Of a DNA stretch of 64,000 nt, positions 1 to 7,231 are shown piece after piece. Numbering within the stretch: the stretch's first letter is position 1; each line of letters begins with the position of its first letter. Source of the stretch: Acetobacter pasteurianus subsp. pasteurianus LMG 1262 = NBRC 106471 (GTDB lineage Bacteria > Pseudomonadota > Alphaproteobacteria > Acetobacterales > Acetobacteraceae); NCBI RefSeq assembly GCF_000285275.1, contig NZ_CADO01000139.1, positions 124,001 through 188,000 of the forward strand, read 5' to 3'. Made by a program: the position numbers and the translations under genes. The notes beneath the pieces were generated by a model. The model searched no databases, was not told the DNA's origin, and saw only the letters and a program-made list of their open reading frames with translations.

Positions 1-366
1 GTAGTTCCACGGTGCGATAATGCCTACAACCCCGATAGGTTGGCGCATCACCCATGCCTTTCCGCACTGGAAATAGGCCGCTATATGCCGACATTCCGGC
101 TTCATCCAGTGCCCGACATGCCGGATCATATAATTGATCGACTGCACAAGCGGGATGAGTTCCACAATGGCGCTTTCCCGTTCCGAGCGCTGGCCAAAAT
201 CGGTTTTCAGAGCACGCACGATGTCAATGCGTCGCTTGAGGATTTCAGCTTTAAGGCGGCGCAGATCAGCACGCCGCTGTTTTAAACTGGGCGGCCCGGC
301 GCGTAGGAACGTGGCGCGTTGGTGATCGAGAATGTCACGCAGATTGGCAGAAGTAACATCAGGCAT
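1..366 (-). CDS. Coniferyl-type aldehyde dehydrogenase, N-terminal part (cut by window edge)
   Basis: This is the first 122 codons of an NAD(P)-dependent aldehyde dehydrogenase on the minus strand; the rest lies left of the window. The visible protein has the helical N-terminal part of the coniferyl aldehyde dehydrogenase branch and reaches the cofactor-fold motif RQPIGVVGIIAPWNY at the edge. The family oxidises aromatic or aliphatic aldehydes to acids. I chose the ATG at 366 because GGAG lies six bases upstream. An in-frame ATG at 378 is possible, but it sits inside an inverted repeat that is probably an operator. The gene is divergent from the TetR gene at 467, which suggests control by that repressor. 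The exact substrate is not certain, since the catalytic Cys region is not in view. Confidence 0.85.
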   Translation of the reverse strand, partial: MPDVTSANLRDILDHQRATFLRAGPPSLKQRRADLRRLKAEILKRRIDIVRALKTDFGQRSERESAIVELIPLVQSINYMIRHVGHWMKPECRHIAAYFQCGKAWVMRQPIGVVGIIAPWNY

Positions 367-375
367 TGTGCGCTC

Positions 376-456
376 CATGTTTACAGGAGAAACTTATACA
401 GGCAGGGTATGAGCCATAATACTTTGGTGTCAATGAAAGTTTCTTCTGTAAACATG
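376..456. promoter_or_regulatory. Inverted repeat in divergent promoter region, probable TetR operator
   Basis: CATGTTTACAGGAGAAAC (376-393) is repeated in inverted form as GTTTCTTCTGTAAACATG (439-456); 17 of 18 positions match as reverse complements. The arms are 45 bases apart and lie between the aldehyde dehydrogenase start and the TetR start. Such symmetry between a divergent TetR regulator and its neighbour is typical of operators. The core TGTTTAC/GTAAACA could be one half-site or a site for one dimer at each end. The function is inferred. Confidence 0.6.
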
Positions 457-466
457 AGCCTCACGA

Positions 467-1093
467 ATGAGTGAAACTACAAACCGCCCTTATCATCATG
501 GTGATTTACGCCATGCCCTGATCGACACAGCACTTGCCATGCTGGCAGCAGACCAGAACTGGACCTTCACTTTGCGGGAAGTGGCACGGCGCACGGGTGT
601 TAGCCACGCGGCCCCTTACAAGCATTTCCGGGATAAGGAGGCGCTTTTGCGTGAACTGGCACGCATCGGCTTTGTTCAGCTTGGGCAGAGCATGGCGCAG
701 GCCATGTCAGCAGATACGTTTTCTGTAAGAGAGAAATTCGTTGCCGCTGCACAGGCTTGTATTGATTTTGCCATCCATAACCCCGGTCTTTACCGCCTGA
801 TGTTCAGTTCCGATGCGGATAAAACGATAGATTCCCAATTGCATGATGCCGCTATGAACACCTTCGGGCTTCTTCTGCGGCTTTTGGAAGAGGGACAGCG
901 GGATGGCAGTTTCCGACCCATTGCCATGAGTGCGCAGGCAGCAGCAAGTTGGGCACAGGTGCATGGTCTGGCCATGCTGGCAATCAATCATCAATTACTT
1001 GAGGAAAAGGTGGGGGTAGCCCCAATTCCTGCCGCGCTGGAGGTGTTGCTGGATGGTATGTGCTGCGGAGTAAGTAACCAGCAGAAGCCATAG
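467..1093 (+). CDS. TetR/AcrR family transcriptional regulator with WHG-type C-terminal domain
   Basis: This is a 208-residue DNA-binding repressor. The N-terminal helix-turn-helix spans about residues 12-55 (FTLREVARRTGVSHAAPYKHF), the usual TetR layout. The C-terminal ligand domain carries W162 and HG at 166-167, the hallmark of the WHG class. It is divergent from the aldehyde dehydrogenase at 366, and a long inverted repeat fills the gap, so autoregulation and control of the dehydrogenase are likely. The inducer is unknown; an aldehyde or aromatic acid would fit the neighbour but is a guess. The ribosome binding site is weak. No terminator was recognised after it; a loose CTGCAA/TTGCAG repeat lies at 1133-1156. 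Confidence 0.9.
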   Translation: MSETTNRPYHHGDLRHALIDTALAMLAADQNWTFTLREVARRTGVSHAAPYKHFRDKEALLRELARIGFVQLGQSMAQAMSADTFSVREKFVAAAQACIDFAIHNPGLYRLMFSSDADKTIDSQLHDAAMNTFGLLLRLLEEGQRDGSFRPIAMSAQAAASWAQVHGLAMLAINHQLLEEKVGVAPIPAALEVLLDGMCCGVSNQQKP

Positions 1094-1283
1094 TCCCCTT
1101 ACGCCGTTTTTATGAGTCCGCATCGTTACATGCTGCAAGTTTCCAAAAATTTGCAGTCTGCATCGTGATATTTGCTTTAGAAACCAGTAGGGTTGTCTTG
1201 CCTTGCTCGGAATCTTGCGTGTTGTATTGAAAGAAACTTATGGGCGGATAAGGTGTTTATACAATCACAGGCAAAGGAAGGGT

Positions 1284-1823
1284 ATGGTGCAGCGCATAAT
1301 TGCCGGAGTGGTGCTTATTGGCCTTCTGTCTTTGAGTGCCAATATTGTGTGTGCTCAGGATACTGGCCAGAATCAGCCAGAAAAACCGCCCACCACCTAT
1401 TACTGGCACAACTGGGCGGATCATAATGGTGTAAGCCATATGACGAAGTGCCCACTTCATCATTACAGCCTCAAGACAATGAACAAGCCTGCGGCTCCTC
1501 AGTGGTCAGACGTGCTTTCCAAAGGAGAGGTGCAAATTATTTCAACAGTGCAGCCGGACCATTGGAACGGCGCATGGCATACCGATCCTAAGGTGCAGTG
1601 GATTATTCCACTGAAAGGCACATGGTTTGTTCAGGCAATGGATGGCACACGTGTTGAAATGGGGCCCGGAGATATATCTTTAGGCGAAGATCAAAGAACA
1701 CTTCCTGATGCGCAGGGGCATAAAGGACACTTGGGCGGGAATGTAACGTCTGGCCCGGTAACGCTGATGGTAATTCAATTGGCAGAAGCGCCTACAGTGG
1801 ATGAGGCATGTCGCTTCAAATAA
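1284..1823 (+). CDS. Secreted cupin-like protein
   Basis: This 179-residue protein has a clear Sec signal peptide (residues 1-24, cleavage after VCA) and a single small beta-barrel cupin-like domain. Cupin signs are the hydrophobic strands around WIIPLKGTWFVQAMDGTRVE, the turn PGD at 128-130, and a His-rich stretch near 146-149. An open frame extends upstream to 1203, but the ATG at 1284 starts the signal peptide and has AAGGAAGG just before it. The conserved metal-binding histidines of classical cupins are not obvious, so enzymatic activity is uncertain. It stands alone between the TetR gene and the accessory patch. Its role is not known. Confidence 0.7.
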   Translation: MVQRIIAGVVLIGLLSLSANIVCAQDTGQNQPEKPPTTYYWHNWADHNGVSHMTKCPLHHYSLKTMNKPAAPQWSDVLSKGEVQIISTVQPDHWNGAWHTDPKVQWIIPLKGTWFVQAMDGTRVEMGPGDISLGEDQRTLPDAQGHKGHLGGNVTSGPVTLMVIQLAEAPTVDEACRFK

Positions 1824-1833
1824 AACATCACGG

Positions 1834-1902
1834 CGTATAGAACACATTTTGGATTTGCGACGTCCGCTGATGGAGGCATGGGCTGCGGAGTGTCGTGAAT
1901 GA
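1834..1902 (+). pseudogene. Possible C-terminal remnant of a phage-type integrase
   Basis: One frame right after the cupin gene reads RIEHILDLRRPLMEAWAAEC and ends RE-stop. The RRPLMEAWA pattern resembles the tail that follows the catalytic tyrosine in P4-like tyrosine recombinases. Only about 22 residues remain and there is no start codon, so this would be a relic. Its position at the left edge of the toxin patch, with a tRNA gene at the right edge, fits an old integration event. The match is short and could be chance. Confidence 0.3.
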
Positions 1903-1933
1903 TCGTCAGCACCATTCAGTATATCGTTTTTGC

Positions 1934-1960
1934 GGTGTTACTGGTGTTATCGGTGTTACC
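1934..1960. repeat. Three tandem 9-base repeats
   Basis: GGTGTTACT, GGTGTTATC and GGTGTTACC stand head to tail. They lie in non-coding sequence between the integrase-like relic and the broken secreted protein gene. The function is unknown; simple slippage is the easy explanation. Confidence 0.7.
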
Positions 1961-2018
1961 GCACATTAAGACCTGCCGAGTGTTATGTTTCCGACTGGAT
2001 CGCCCGGCGCAAAGATCG

Positions 2019-2450
2019 TCACTTGCGATGATGCCGTTTCGGTTCGCACGATAGGAGGGTGATACCATCTGTGGCTTCAAAATCGTCCGGATGCGCCGTG
2101 AGAGGCATGGACACGACATCGTCGCTCCGATGGTCGGCATAGACGAACGTCAAATAGTAAGACTGAGCCTTGGTCCAGGGATCGCCATTAAACATCTTGT
2201 CCTATTCCAGCAGGTCGCGCCGCAGTGCCGATCCGCCGCCACTGCGGGTCCAGACCGCCGACACGCAGGTCGAAACACGCTCGACGCGCACGATCAACCG
2301 CCCATTGAGAAACGCTTTTCCATCAAGCTCCTCGTTGAACATCGTGTTGCCGTTGTAAGACTGCTCCTCCAAAGATTCCGGTTTGGCACCCGCGTGTGCG
2401 GTGCCGCCGATACAGATGGCACAAATCAGGCTCAGGAGAGCACGGATCAT
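2019..2450 (-). pseudogene. Secreted protein gene interrupted by an in-frame TAG
   Basis: The frame starts with ATG at 2450 and encodes a signal peptide (MIRALLSLICAICIGGTAHA). It runs for 82 codons to a TAG at 2204-2202. After the TAG the same frame stays open for 60 more codons to a TGA at 2021-2019, with protein-like composition (DKMFNGDPWTKAQSYYLTFV and onward). The simplest reading is a 143-residue secreted protein with a CAG-to-TAG change. The start overlaps the restored stop of the upstream lysozyme-like gene by one base (TGATG), so the two were translationally coupled. A secreted partner of a peptidoglycan-hydrolase gene could be a periplasmic immunity protein, but I do not recognise the family. 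Confidence 0.6.
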
Positions 2451-2853
2451 CAATATCGTCCTTCCAGCAGAAGCATGGCCTCTCGTCGTACCGTCTCCGG
2501 ACCAAGCCACGCAAGACCTTGCCTTTCGAACGCACCTGCTCCTCGATTATTCTGGCGGCCTTGCGTTTGTTGCCGCTGTTGATAGCAGCACGGATACCCT
2601 GCCAACATCTTCCCGGATTATAGACGAACGAGACGAGGGCGTTGAACTCATTTTGTGTCAGGTAGACATGGATGCCCCGACGAACGATCGCCTCATAGCT
2701 CGGAAGATTGACCTGTAGAAGACGACTTTGCTGATCGTTCGTCAGAGTGACGAGATTTCTGTTATCCTGGACGAACTTCCCAGCCGCTTCACTGCTGCAG
2801 CGAGCATGTAATAATCCAAGAAAAAGTACGAGATAAGCGGCATACTTTCTCAT
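2450..2853 (-). pseudogene. GH24 lysozyme-like protein, C-terminal half only, frameshifted
   Basis: Residues 37-124 match the C-terminal lobe of phage-type (GH24) lysozymes: LTNDQQSRLL, then YEAIVRRGIHVYLTQNEFNA, LVSFVYNPGR and SKGKVLRGLVRRRYDE. The N-terminal lobe with the catalytic Glu and the GYGHT-like motif is absent; a signal-like segment (MRKYAAYLVLFLGLL) stands there instead. After RRRYDE the frame runs into unrelated residues and stays open to 2323. One extra base near 2478-2485 would restore the family ending MLLLEGRY-stop, which overlaps the next gene by one base. So the gene appears to carry a one-base deletion, or is read by frameshifting. Without the catalytic half it should not be an active lysozyme. 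Confidence 0.65.
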
Positions 2854-2876
2854 GTAAGACTAAATGGAACTGTGTC

Positions 2877-2895
2877 TTGAACTTCAAGAGTTCAA
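2877..2895. repeat. Short perfect hairpin between immunity and lysozyme-like genes
   Basis: TTGAACT (2877-2883) and AGTTCAA (2889-2895) form a perfect 7-bp stem with a 5-base loop. It lies between the stop of the immunity gene and the start of the lysozyme-like gene, both read leftward. There is no T-run, so it is not a standard terminator; it may be an operator or an RNA processing site. Confidence 0.35.
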
Positions 2896-2925
2896 ACGTC
2901 CACTATGGTGGCGAACGACCCGCCC

Positions 2926-3309
2926 CTACATACTCGGGTCAATCTCTCTTCCCATCTGCACCTCAGGATCGTTTTCAAAGGCATGCAGAACGGCTGACCA
3001 GAATGCCCGTAGGGTGGGAAAGCTGCCCCAGTTGGGTGGTTCTTCAACATCCGCCGTTGGGTCTATGCCGAGCACAACCCAACTGACGCGCTCAATATCT
3101 TCGTCACTATAGGTCAGGAAATTCCTTAATTCGTTGACTGTCTGCTGTTTGAACGGCAGATCACGAGTTTGTGGTGCATCCTGAACAACTTCACGTAACG
3201 TATCACCGAAGATATCGGCGTCTTCACCGAATGGGCCGCCACCAAGACTTTTTATACGCGGGAACATGTCAAGAATATCATCATTGGTACAGTTTAACAG
3301 TTTGGACAT
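2926..3309 (-). CDS. Probable immunity protein for the RNase toxin
   Basis: This is a 127-residue, strongly acidic cytoplasmic protein without signal peptide or membrane segment. Its start lies inside the last 29 bases of the toxin gene in another frame, the tight coupling seen in toxin-immunity pairs. Acidic character suits binding to a basic RNase domain. It resembles small CdiI-like immunity proteins in size and composition, for example the stretch YSDEDIERVSWVVLGIDP, but I cannot assign a named family. The call rests mainly on position and charge. Confidence 0.65.
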   Translation of the reverse strand: MSKLLNCTNDDILDMFPRIKSLGGGPFGEDADIFGDTLREVVQDAPQTRDLPFKQQTVNELRNFLTYSDEDIERVSWVVLGIDPTADVEEPPNWGSFPTLRAFWSAVLHAFENDPEVQMGREIDPSM

Positions 3310-4243
3310 AATATATCATCCCATTGTATTCTTTTTTGACAATTGTAACTTGAATGCGTCGCGCAGCCTTACGTTGCCGATTGGCATTCTCGATTACGAC
3401 AGCTCCCTTTCCCGAGGAATACCCTTCGACATAGACTGTGCTTCCATTTGCGGCGTTTTTGAGCCAGGTATCAATTTTAGAGGCGTTATCCCTGAGCACT
3501 TTGTGAATAGCACGTTCGGCCTCTTCCTTCGAAGTAAAGAATGAAACGACAGGGCGTTTTTCCTTCGTAAACCGGCGTTCGATATATTCCTCGGTTGGAT
3601 CGACGTGCTTCAGCAAGACATGCCCTTCTGCCTTGCGATTATGTGGGGGTGCCTCATGGCGGTTGAGATTGAGCCGCTTCTGTCGATGGGGTGAGAGAAG
3701 GTTCTGGTTGGTGGGTAGTCTTGGCGGTTGAGGAGACGGCGAAGGCCGGTGGAAGTGCTCCGGGGCGATATCGGCATGCCGGAAGGTTAGTCGGCTTACG
3801 TCCGCTGAAGCCACGCGAATGGCCCGAGTGGCTGCGAAAGACTCTGCTGCATGCAGTAGGCCGCCCGGGATCAGGGCGTCCGCAGCCGCACCTGCCAGAT
3901 TGGCAACAGCGGGGGGCGCATGCGCCTTCAGGGCCGCGGCGCGGACCGCACGTTCGGTCCGGGTTTGCGGTGGCGTGGCGGTGTTCCATGCACGCTGTCC
4001 GGCGGTCATCATGTCAACGCCGTGGGCTGCGAGCGCAATGCCACCTAATTTGCTAAGCAACGGTTCAGGGGCGGCCAGCAGGCTCGTGGCCCCGGCCATT
4101 TCCGCGGCCCCGAAGCCGATCGAGGCCAGACCTTCGGCCCGGTTGATGGTTTGCTGGCTCGGCAGGTAACGTCTGACGATGCTGACGAGCTGATGTTCGC
4201 TCATGACAAAAGTCAGGGCGGGATGCTGGTTGGTATTTGGCAT
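3281..4243 (-). CDS. Polymorphic toxin with C-terminal RNase A-like (CdiA-CT) domain
   Basis: This 320-residue effector has two parts. Residues about 20-150 are Ala-rich with hydrophobic helices (LASIGFGAAEMAGATSLLAA), like the pre-toxin regions of type VI secretion cargo effectors. A Pro-rich linker follows. Residues 205-320 match the bacterial CdiA-CT RNase A domain: GHVLLKHV with the catalytic-type His, EEYIERRF, SFFTSKEEAERAI, and NASKIDTWL. The family degrades RNA in rival cells. No VgrG, PAAR or Hcp gene is in view, so the delivery route is inferred. An alternative start is the ATG at 4204; no good ribosome binding site distinguishes them. The overlapping gene at 3309 is the likely antidote. 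Confidence 0.75.
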   Translation of the reverse strand: MPNTNQHPALTFVMSEHQLVSIVRRYLPSQQTINRAEGLASIGFGAAEMAGATSLLAAPEPLLSKLGGIALAAHGVDMMTAGQRAWNTATPPQTRTERAVRAAALKAHAPPAVANLAGAAADALIPGGLLHAAESFAATRAIRVASADVSRLTFRHADIAPEHFHRPSPSPQPPRLPTNQNLLSPHRQKRLNLNRHEAPPHNRKAEGHVLLKHVDPTEEYIERRFTKEKRPVVSFFTSKEEAERAIHKVLRDNASKIDTWLKNAANGSTVYVEGYSSGKGAVVIENANRQRKAARRIQVTIVKKEYNGMIYYVQTVKLYQ

Positions 4244-4266
4244 GGCGTGTGCTGAAAGGAAGACAC

Positions 4267-4294
4267 AAAAAAAACCCGCCGGTGAGGGCGGGCT
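4267..4294 (-). terminator. Rho-independent terminator, leftward
   Basis: Read leftward, CCCGCC and GGCGGG pair around a short loop and are followed by eight T residues (A-run at 4267-4274 on the plus strand). It lies between the tRNA-Tyr gene and the toxin gene, so it probably ends the tRNA transcript and insulates the toxin. Nothing else is visible in the roughly 300 bases from 4244 to 4546. Confidence 0.8.
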
Positions 4295-4546
4295 TTACGT
4301 GTCGCATGGGTTATCCCAACTGTGCTGTAATGGCTATCAAGGAAATCACCGTTACGTGCCAGCAGGAAGATGCTGACAAGGGCAAGATGTTTGTCATTAT
4401 CCGCAGTGTATTTAATAATTATATTTCTCTCATGCAACAAATAAAATACTGATTTTGTAAGTGTCTATGGTGATTGTTTTAAGAAGGGGAACGCTCAACA
4501 AGCGACCGCTATACTTCTTGTTTCTATTGAATATTTTTAAGGAAAA

Positions 4547-4632
4547 TGGTGGAGGGAGTTGGATTCGAACCAACGTAGGCGTACGCCAGCGGATTTACAG
4601 TCCGCCCCCTTTAGCCACTCGGGCATCCCTCC
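4547..4632 (-). tRNA. tRNA-Tyr (anticodon GTA)
   Basis: The leftward strand folds as a class II tRNA. The acceptor stem GGAGGGA pairs with TCCCTCC, the anticodon loop is CTGTAAA with anticodon GTA, there is a long variable arm, and the T-arm reads GGTTCGAATCC. The CCA end is encoded (4549-4547). Its 3' end faces the toxin patch, and tRNA 3' ends are common integration sites. Confidence 0.97.
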
Positions 4633-4817
4633 GATTTGTTGAGCCGTGATCTAAAGGGTTGGAGAAGTGTTGTCAATGCTTTGAAGGACATTCTTTTTCT
4701 TTTTATGGTTTTGCTCTGTTTCAGGCCGTGGCAGGGCTTGACAGCCGAAGGGGATAGAGGAAAGCTGCCCCCACTTTTTGATCCACGATCCTGAACTGAA
4801 ACAAGGAGAGAATACGC

Positions 4818-5636
4818 GTGAGCAGACCTCAAACAGTCAAGCGGCACACACCGCGATCTTTGGCGGCGCTGGATGCTCCCATCGTGTCTCTTACCGCTTA
4901 TACGGCCCCCATGGCCCGCTTGCTGGATGCACACTGTGATCTGCTGCTGGTGGGGGATTCTGTGGGCATGGTGGTGTACGGCATGGAGTCTACCTTGGCC
5001 GTTACGCCGGAAATGATGATAGCGCATGGTCAGGCTGTTGTGCGTGGCAGCCAGCGGGCCTGTGTGGCGGTGGACATGCCTTTTGGCAGTTATCAGGAAA
5101 GCCCGCAGCAGGCGTTCCGGGTGGCGGCGCAGATTATGGCGCAAACTGGCGCCGGGTGCGTAAAGCTGGAAGGTGGGCAGGAAATGGCCGAGACTATTCA
5201 GTTTTTGGTGCAGCGCGGTATTCCGGTTGTGGGGCATATCGGGCTAAAACCGCAGGCCGTGCATGCGCATGGTGGCTTCCGCACCGTTGGCCGTGGGGAT
5301 GAAGCCGAACAGATTTTGGCGGATGCGCGTGCCGTGCAAAACGCAGGTGCGTGGGCGGTGGTGATTGAAAGCACAATGGAGCCACTTTCCCGCAAGATTA
5401 GCGAGATATTGCATATCCCCACCATTGGCATTGGGGCTTCTCCCGCATGTGGCGGGCAGGTGTTGGTAACCGAAGATATGCTGGGGTTGTTCCCGGACTT
5501 CACGCCCAGGTTTGTGAGAAAATTTGCTGATCTGGGCAAGGAAGTTGAGCAGGCAGCTGCTGCATATGCGCAGGCCGTGCGCAACCGCAGCTTTCCCGGA
5601 CCGGCTGAATGTGTGGGAATGCCAGAGAAAAAATAA
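4818..5636 (+). CDS. panB: 3-methyl-2-oxobutanoate hydroxymethyltransferase
   Basis: PanB transfers a hydroxymethyl group from 5,10-methylene-tetrahydrofolate to 2-oxoisovalerate, giving ketopantoate, the first committed step to pantothenate and CoA. The 272-residue protein shows the TIM-barrel motifs VGDSVGM (45-51, metal-binding Asp), DMPFGSY (86-92), [13 protein letters not shown] and IGIGAS. Length fits the family. The start is GTG with AAGGAGAG ten bases upstream. It appears to be a single-gene unit; panC is not adjacent. A long inverted repeat follows the stop. Confidence 0.96.
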   Translation: MSRPQTVKRHTPRSLAALDAPIVSLTAYTAPMARLLDAHCDLLLVGDSVGMVVYGMESTLAVTPEMMIAHGQAVVRGSQRACVAVDMPFGSYQESPQQAFRVAAQIMAQTGAGCVKLEGGQEMAETIQFLVQRGIPVVGHIGLKPQAVHAHGGFRTVGRGDEAEQILADARAVQNAGAWAVVIESTMEPLSRKISEILHIPTIGIGASPACGGQVLVTEDMLGLFPDFTPRFVRKFADLGKEVEQAAAAYAQAVRNRSFPGPAECVGMPEKK

Positions 5637-5640
5637 GTTT

Positions 5641-5685
5641 CTCACCGTGTTCCGGGCATCTGAGGGAGAGCCCGGAACACGTGAG
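5641..5685. terminator. Long hairpin between convergent genes, probable bidirectional terminator
   Basis: The arm CGTGTTCCGGGC pairs with GCCCGGAACACG, and flanking CTCAC/GTGAG extends the stem with one bulged base. It lies between the convergent ends of panB and the flavin oxidoreductase gene. No long T-run follows, so termination is inferred from position and stem strength. Confidence 0.6.
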
Positions 5686-5695
5686 TAATCTTGCG

Positions 5696-6787
5696 TTACT
5701 GATAACGCGCCAGCCACCACCCGTAAGAAGGTGGCAGAACTTTTCCCGCATCTTTCACGTGCAAAGTGCGTGCGGCTTCATACGGCCAGTGTGGGTTGGC
5801 AAGGAAAGGGCGGCCCAGCGTTGCCAGATCCAGCGCACCTGTGCGGATCAGCGCATCAGCCTGTCGACCTTCGCTAATGTACCATGAAGTTGTAACAGGC
5901 AGCGCAGCTTCCTGTTTTACGCGCTGGGCATACGGGGCCATAAACCCGGCACCCCATGGAATATTGGCGGTGGGGGTGGAAAACCCGATGCTGACATCCA
6001 GAAAATCCAGCCCCACATCTTTCATTTTCTGAACAAGGGCAATGGATTCCGCTAGTGTCTGTTCATCCTGCCCGTCAAATTCAATAACGCCAAAGCGGGC
6101 AGAAAGAGGCAGGTTTTCAGGCCATACGGCACGCACGGCTTCCAGCGTTTCCAGCAAAAAGCGGCCACGGTTTTCAGCAGATCCACCATACTGATCCGTG
6201 CGTTTGTTGGAATGGGTGGACCAGAAACTTTGTGCCAGATAACCGTGGGCAAAATGCAGCATCAGCCATTTAAAACCGGCATCTCGGGCACGTTCTGCGG
6301 CACGCACAAAATCGGCTTTTACACGGGCAATGTCATCCAATGTCATTTCCGTGGGCACGCGGGGCAGGTTAGCCCCAAATGCTACGGGAGAGGGCGCAAT
6401 GGGTTGCCATCCTGCCGGGTCTGATTCCGGAATATGGTCATCACCTTCCCACGGCACGTGTGCGCTGGCTTTGCGGCCTGCATGGGCAAGCTGGATGCCG
6501 GGCACTGCGCCTGCTTTGCTTATAGCCGCTGTAATGGGGGCAAAGGCAGCAGCCTGCTCATCATTCCATAAACCAAGGCAGCCGGGGGTAATGCGCCCTT
6601 CGGGGGAAACGGCTGTGGCTTCCACCACAACAAGCGCTGCACCGCCACGGGCCAGTGTGGGGTAATGCACGCTGTGCCAATCATTCGGCACGCCTTCTTG
6701 CGCTGTGTATTGGCACATGGGGCCAACCACAATACGGTTGCGTAAGGTAATATCTTTAAGGGTATAAGTATCAAACAGTGTCGGCAT
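5696..6787 (-). CDS. Old Yellow Enzyme family NADH:flavin oxidoreductase (YqjM-like ene-reductase)
   Basis: This is a 363-residue FMN-dependent TIM-barrel enzyme that reduces activated C=C bonds of enones, enals or nitro compounds with NAD(P)H. Cys25 in PMCQYTA marks the thermophilic-like YqjM class. The substrate-binding histidines are H178 and H181 in LHFAHGYL, followed by RTDQYGGSAENRGRF, a family hallmark. The C-terminal phosphate loop is GALDLATLGRPFLANP. The gene is divergent from an ArsR-type regulator, with a perfect palindrome in the promoter region, so it is probably derepressed by an electrophile or other stress signal. Confidence 0.93.
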   Translation of the reverse strand: MPTLFDTYTLKDITLRNRIVVGPMCQYTAQEGVPNDWHSVHYPTLARGGAALVVVEATAVSPEGRITPGCLGLWNDEQAAAFAPITAAISKAGAVPGIQLAHAGRKASAHVPWEGDDHIPESDPAGWQPIAPSPVAFGANLPRVPTEMTLDDIARVKADFVRAAERARDAGFKWLMLHFAHGYLAQSFWSTHSNKRTDQYGGSAENRGRFLLETLEAVRAVWPENLPLSARFGVIEFDGQDEQTLAESIALVQKMKDVGLDFLDVSIGFSTPTANIPWGAGFMAPYAQRVKQEAALPVTTSWYISEGRQADALIRTGALDLATLGRPFLANPHWPYEAARTLHVKDAGKVLPPSYGWWLARYQ

Positions 6788-6822
6788 GCGTAGTCTCCGT
6801 TACGGATCAGGTCTGCACGACC

Positions 6823-6848
6823 ATTAGTTCGACTATAATCGAACTAAT
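6823..6848. promoter_or_regulatory. Perfect palindrome over a shared promoter, probable ArsR-family operator
   Basis: ATTAGTTCGA (6823-6832) and TCGAACTAAT (6839-6848) are perfect 10-base arms around a 6-base spacer. A consensus -10 hexamer TATAAT (6834-6839) for the rightward regulator gene lies inside it, and TATAGT is available on the other strand. Repressor bound here would block both divergent genes. The layout strongly suggests the site of the neighbouring ArsR-type protein. Confidence 0.75.
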
Positions 6849-6883
6849 CCTGTAGGCAAGAGTTAAGGGCTCAAGCGCAACCC

Positions 6884-7216
6884 ATGAAGCAGTATGATCA
6901 TCCTGCCCCCGAGGAGTTTCAACTAGCGGGTATTCTGCACGCGCTGGCAGACCCTTTTCGGCTTTCTGTTGTGCAAAAGCTGATGCAGAAGCAGCCTCAG
7001 GCCTGTGCGCCATTGCAGGATGGGCGGCCCAAATCTTCCATCTCGCACCATTTTGCGGTGCTGCGTAAATCTGGTGTGTTGCGCACGGAAGTTGTGGGCG
7101 TGACACATATGAACAGCCTGCGTTTGCAGGATATGGAAGCGCGCTTTCCCGGCCTGCTGGCAGCTATTCTGGCCGCTGCGGAGCAGGGGGAAATGTCTGC
7201 TCCGCAGCCGGCCTGA
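6884..7216 (+). CDS. ArsR/SmtB-type winged-helix regulator
   Basis: This 110-residue regulator has the winged-helix fold of ArsR proteins: ILHALADPFRLSVVQKL at 17-33, and a recognition helix around KSSISHHFAVLRKSGVLRTE. The metal-binding ELCVCDL motif of arsenic sensors is absent, so it likely senses something other than As(III). It is divergent from the ene-reductase and presumably binds the palindrome at 6823-6848, repressing both genes. A Cys at residue 41 could act as a redox or electrophile switch, which would suit an Old Yellow Enzyme target; this is inference. Confidence 0.88.
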   Translation: MKQYDHPAPEEFQLAGILHALADPFRLSVVQKLMQKQPQACAPLQDGRPKSSISHHFAVLRKSGVLRTEVVGVTHMNSLRLQDMEARFPGLLAAILAAAEQGEMSAPQPA

Positions 7217-7231
7217 TATATTGATCTGGGC

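Noticed and set aside
1934-1960. Tandem 9-mers as a CRISPR or iteron-like origin
   Set aside because: Only three copies, no spacers, no replication gene or AT-rich region beside them.
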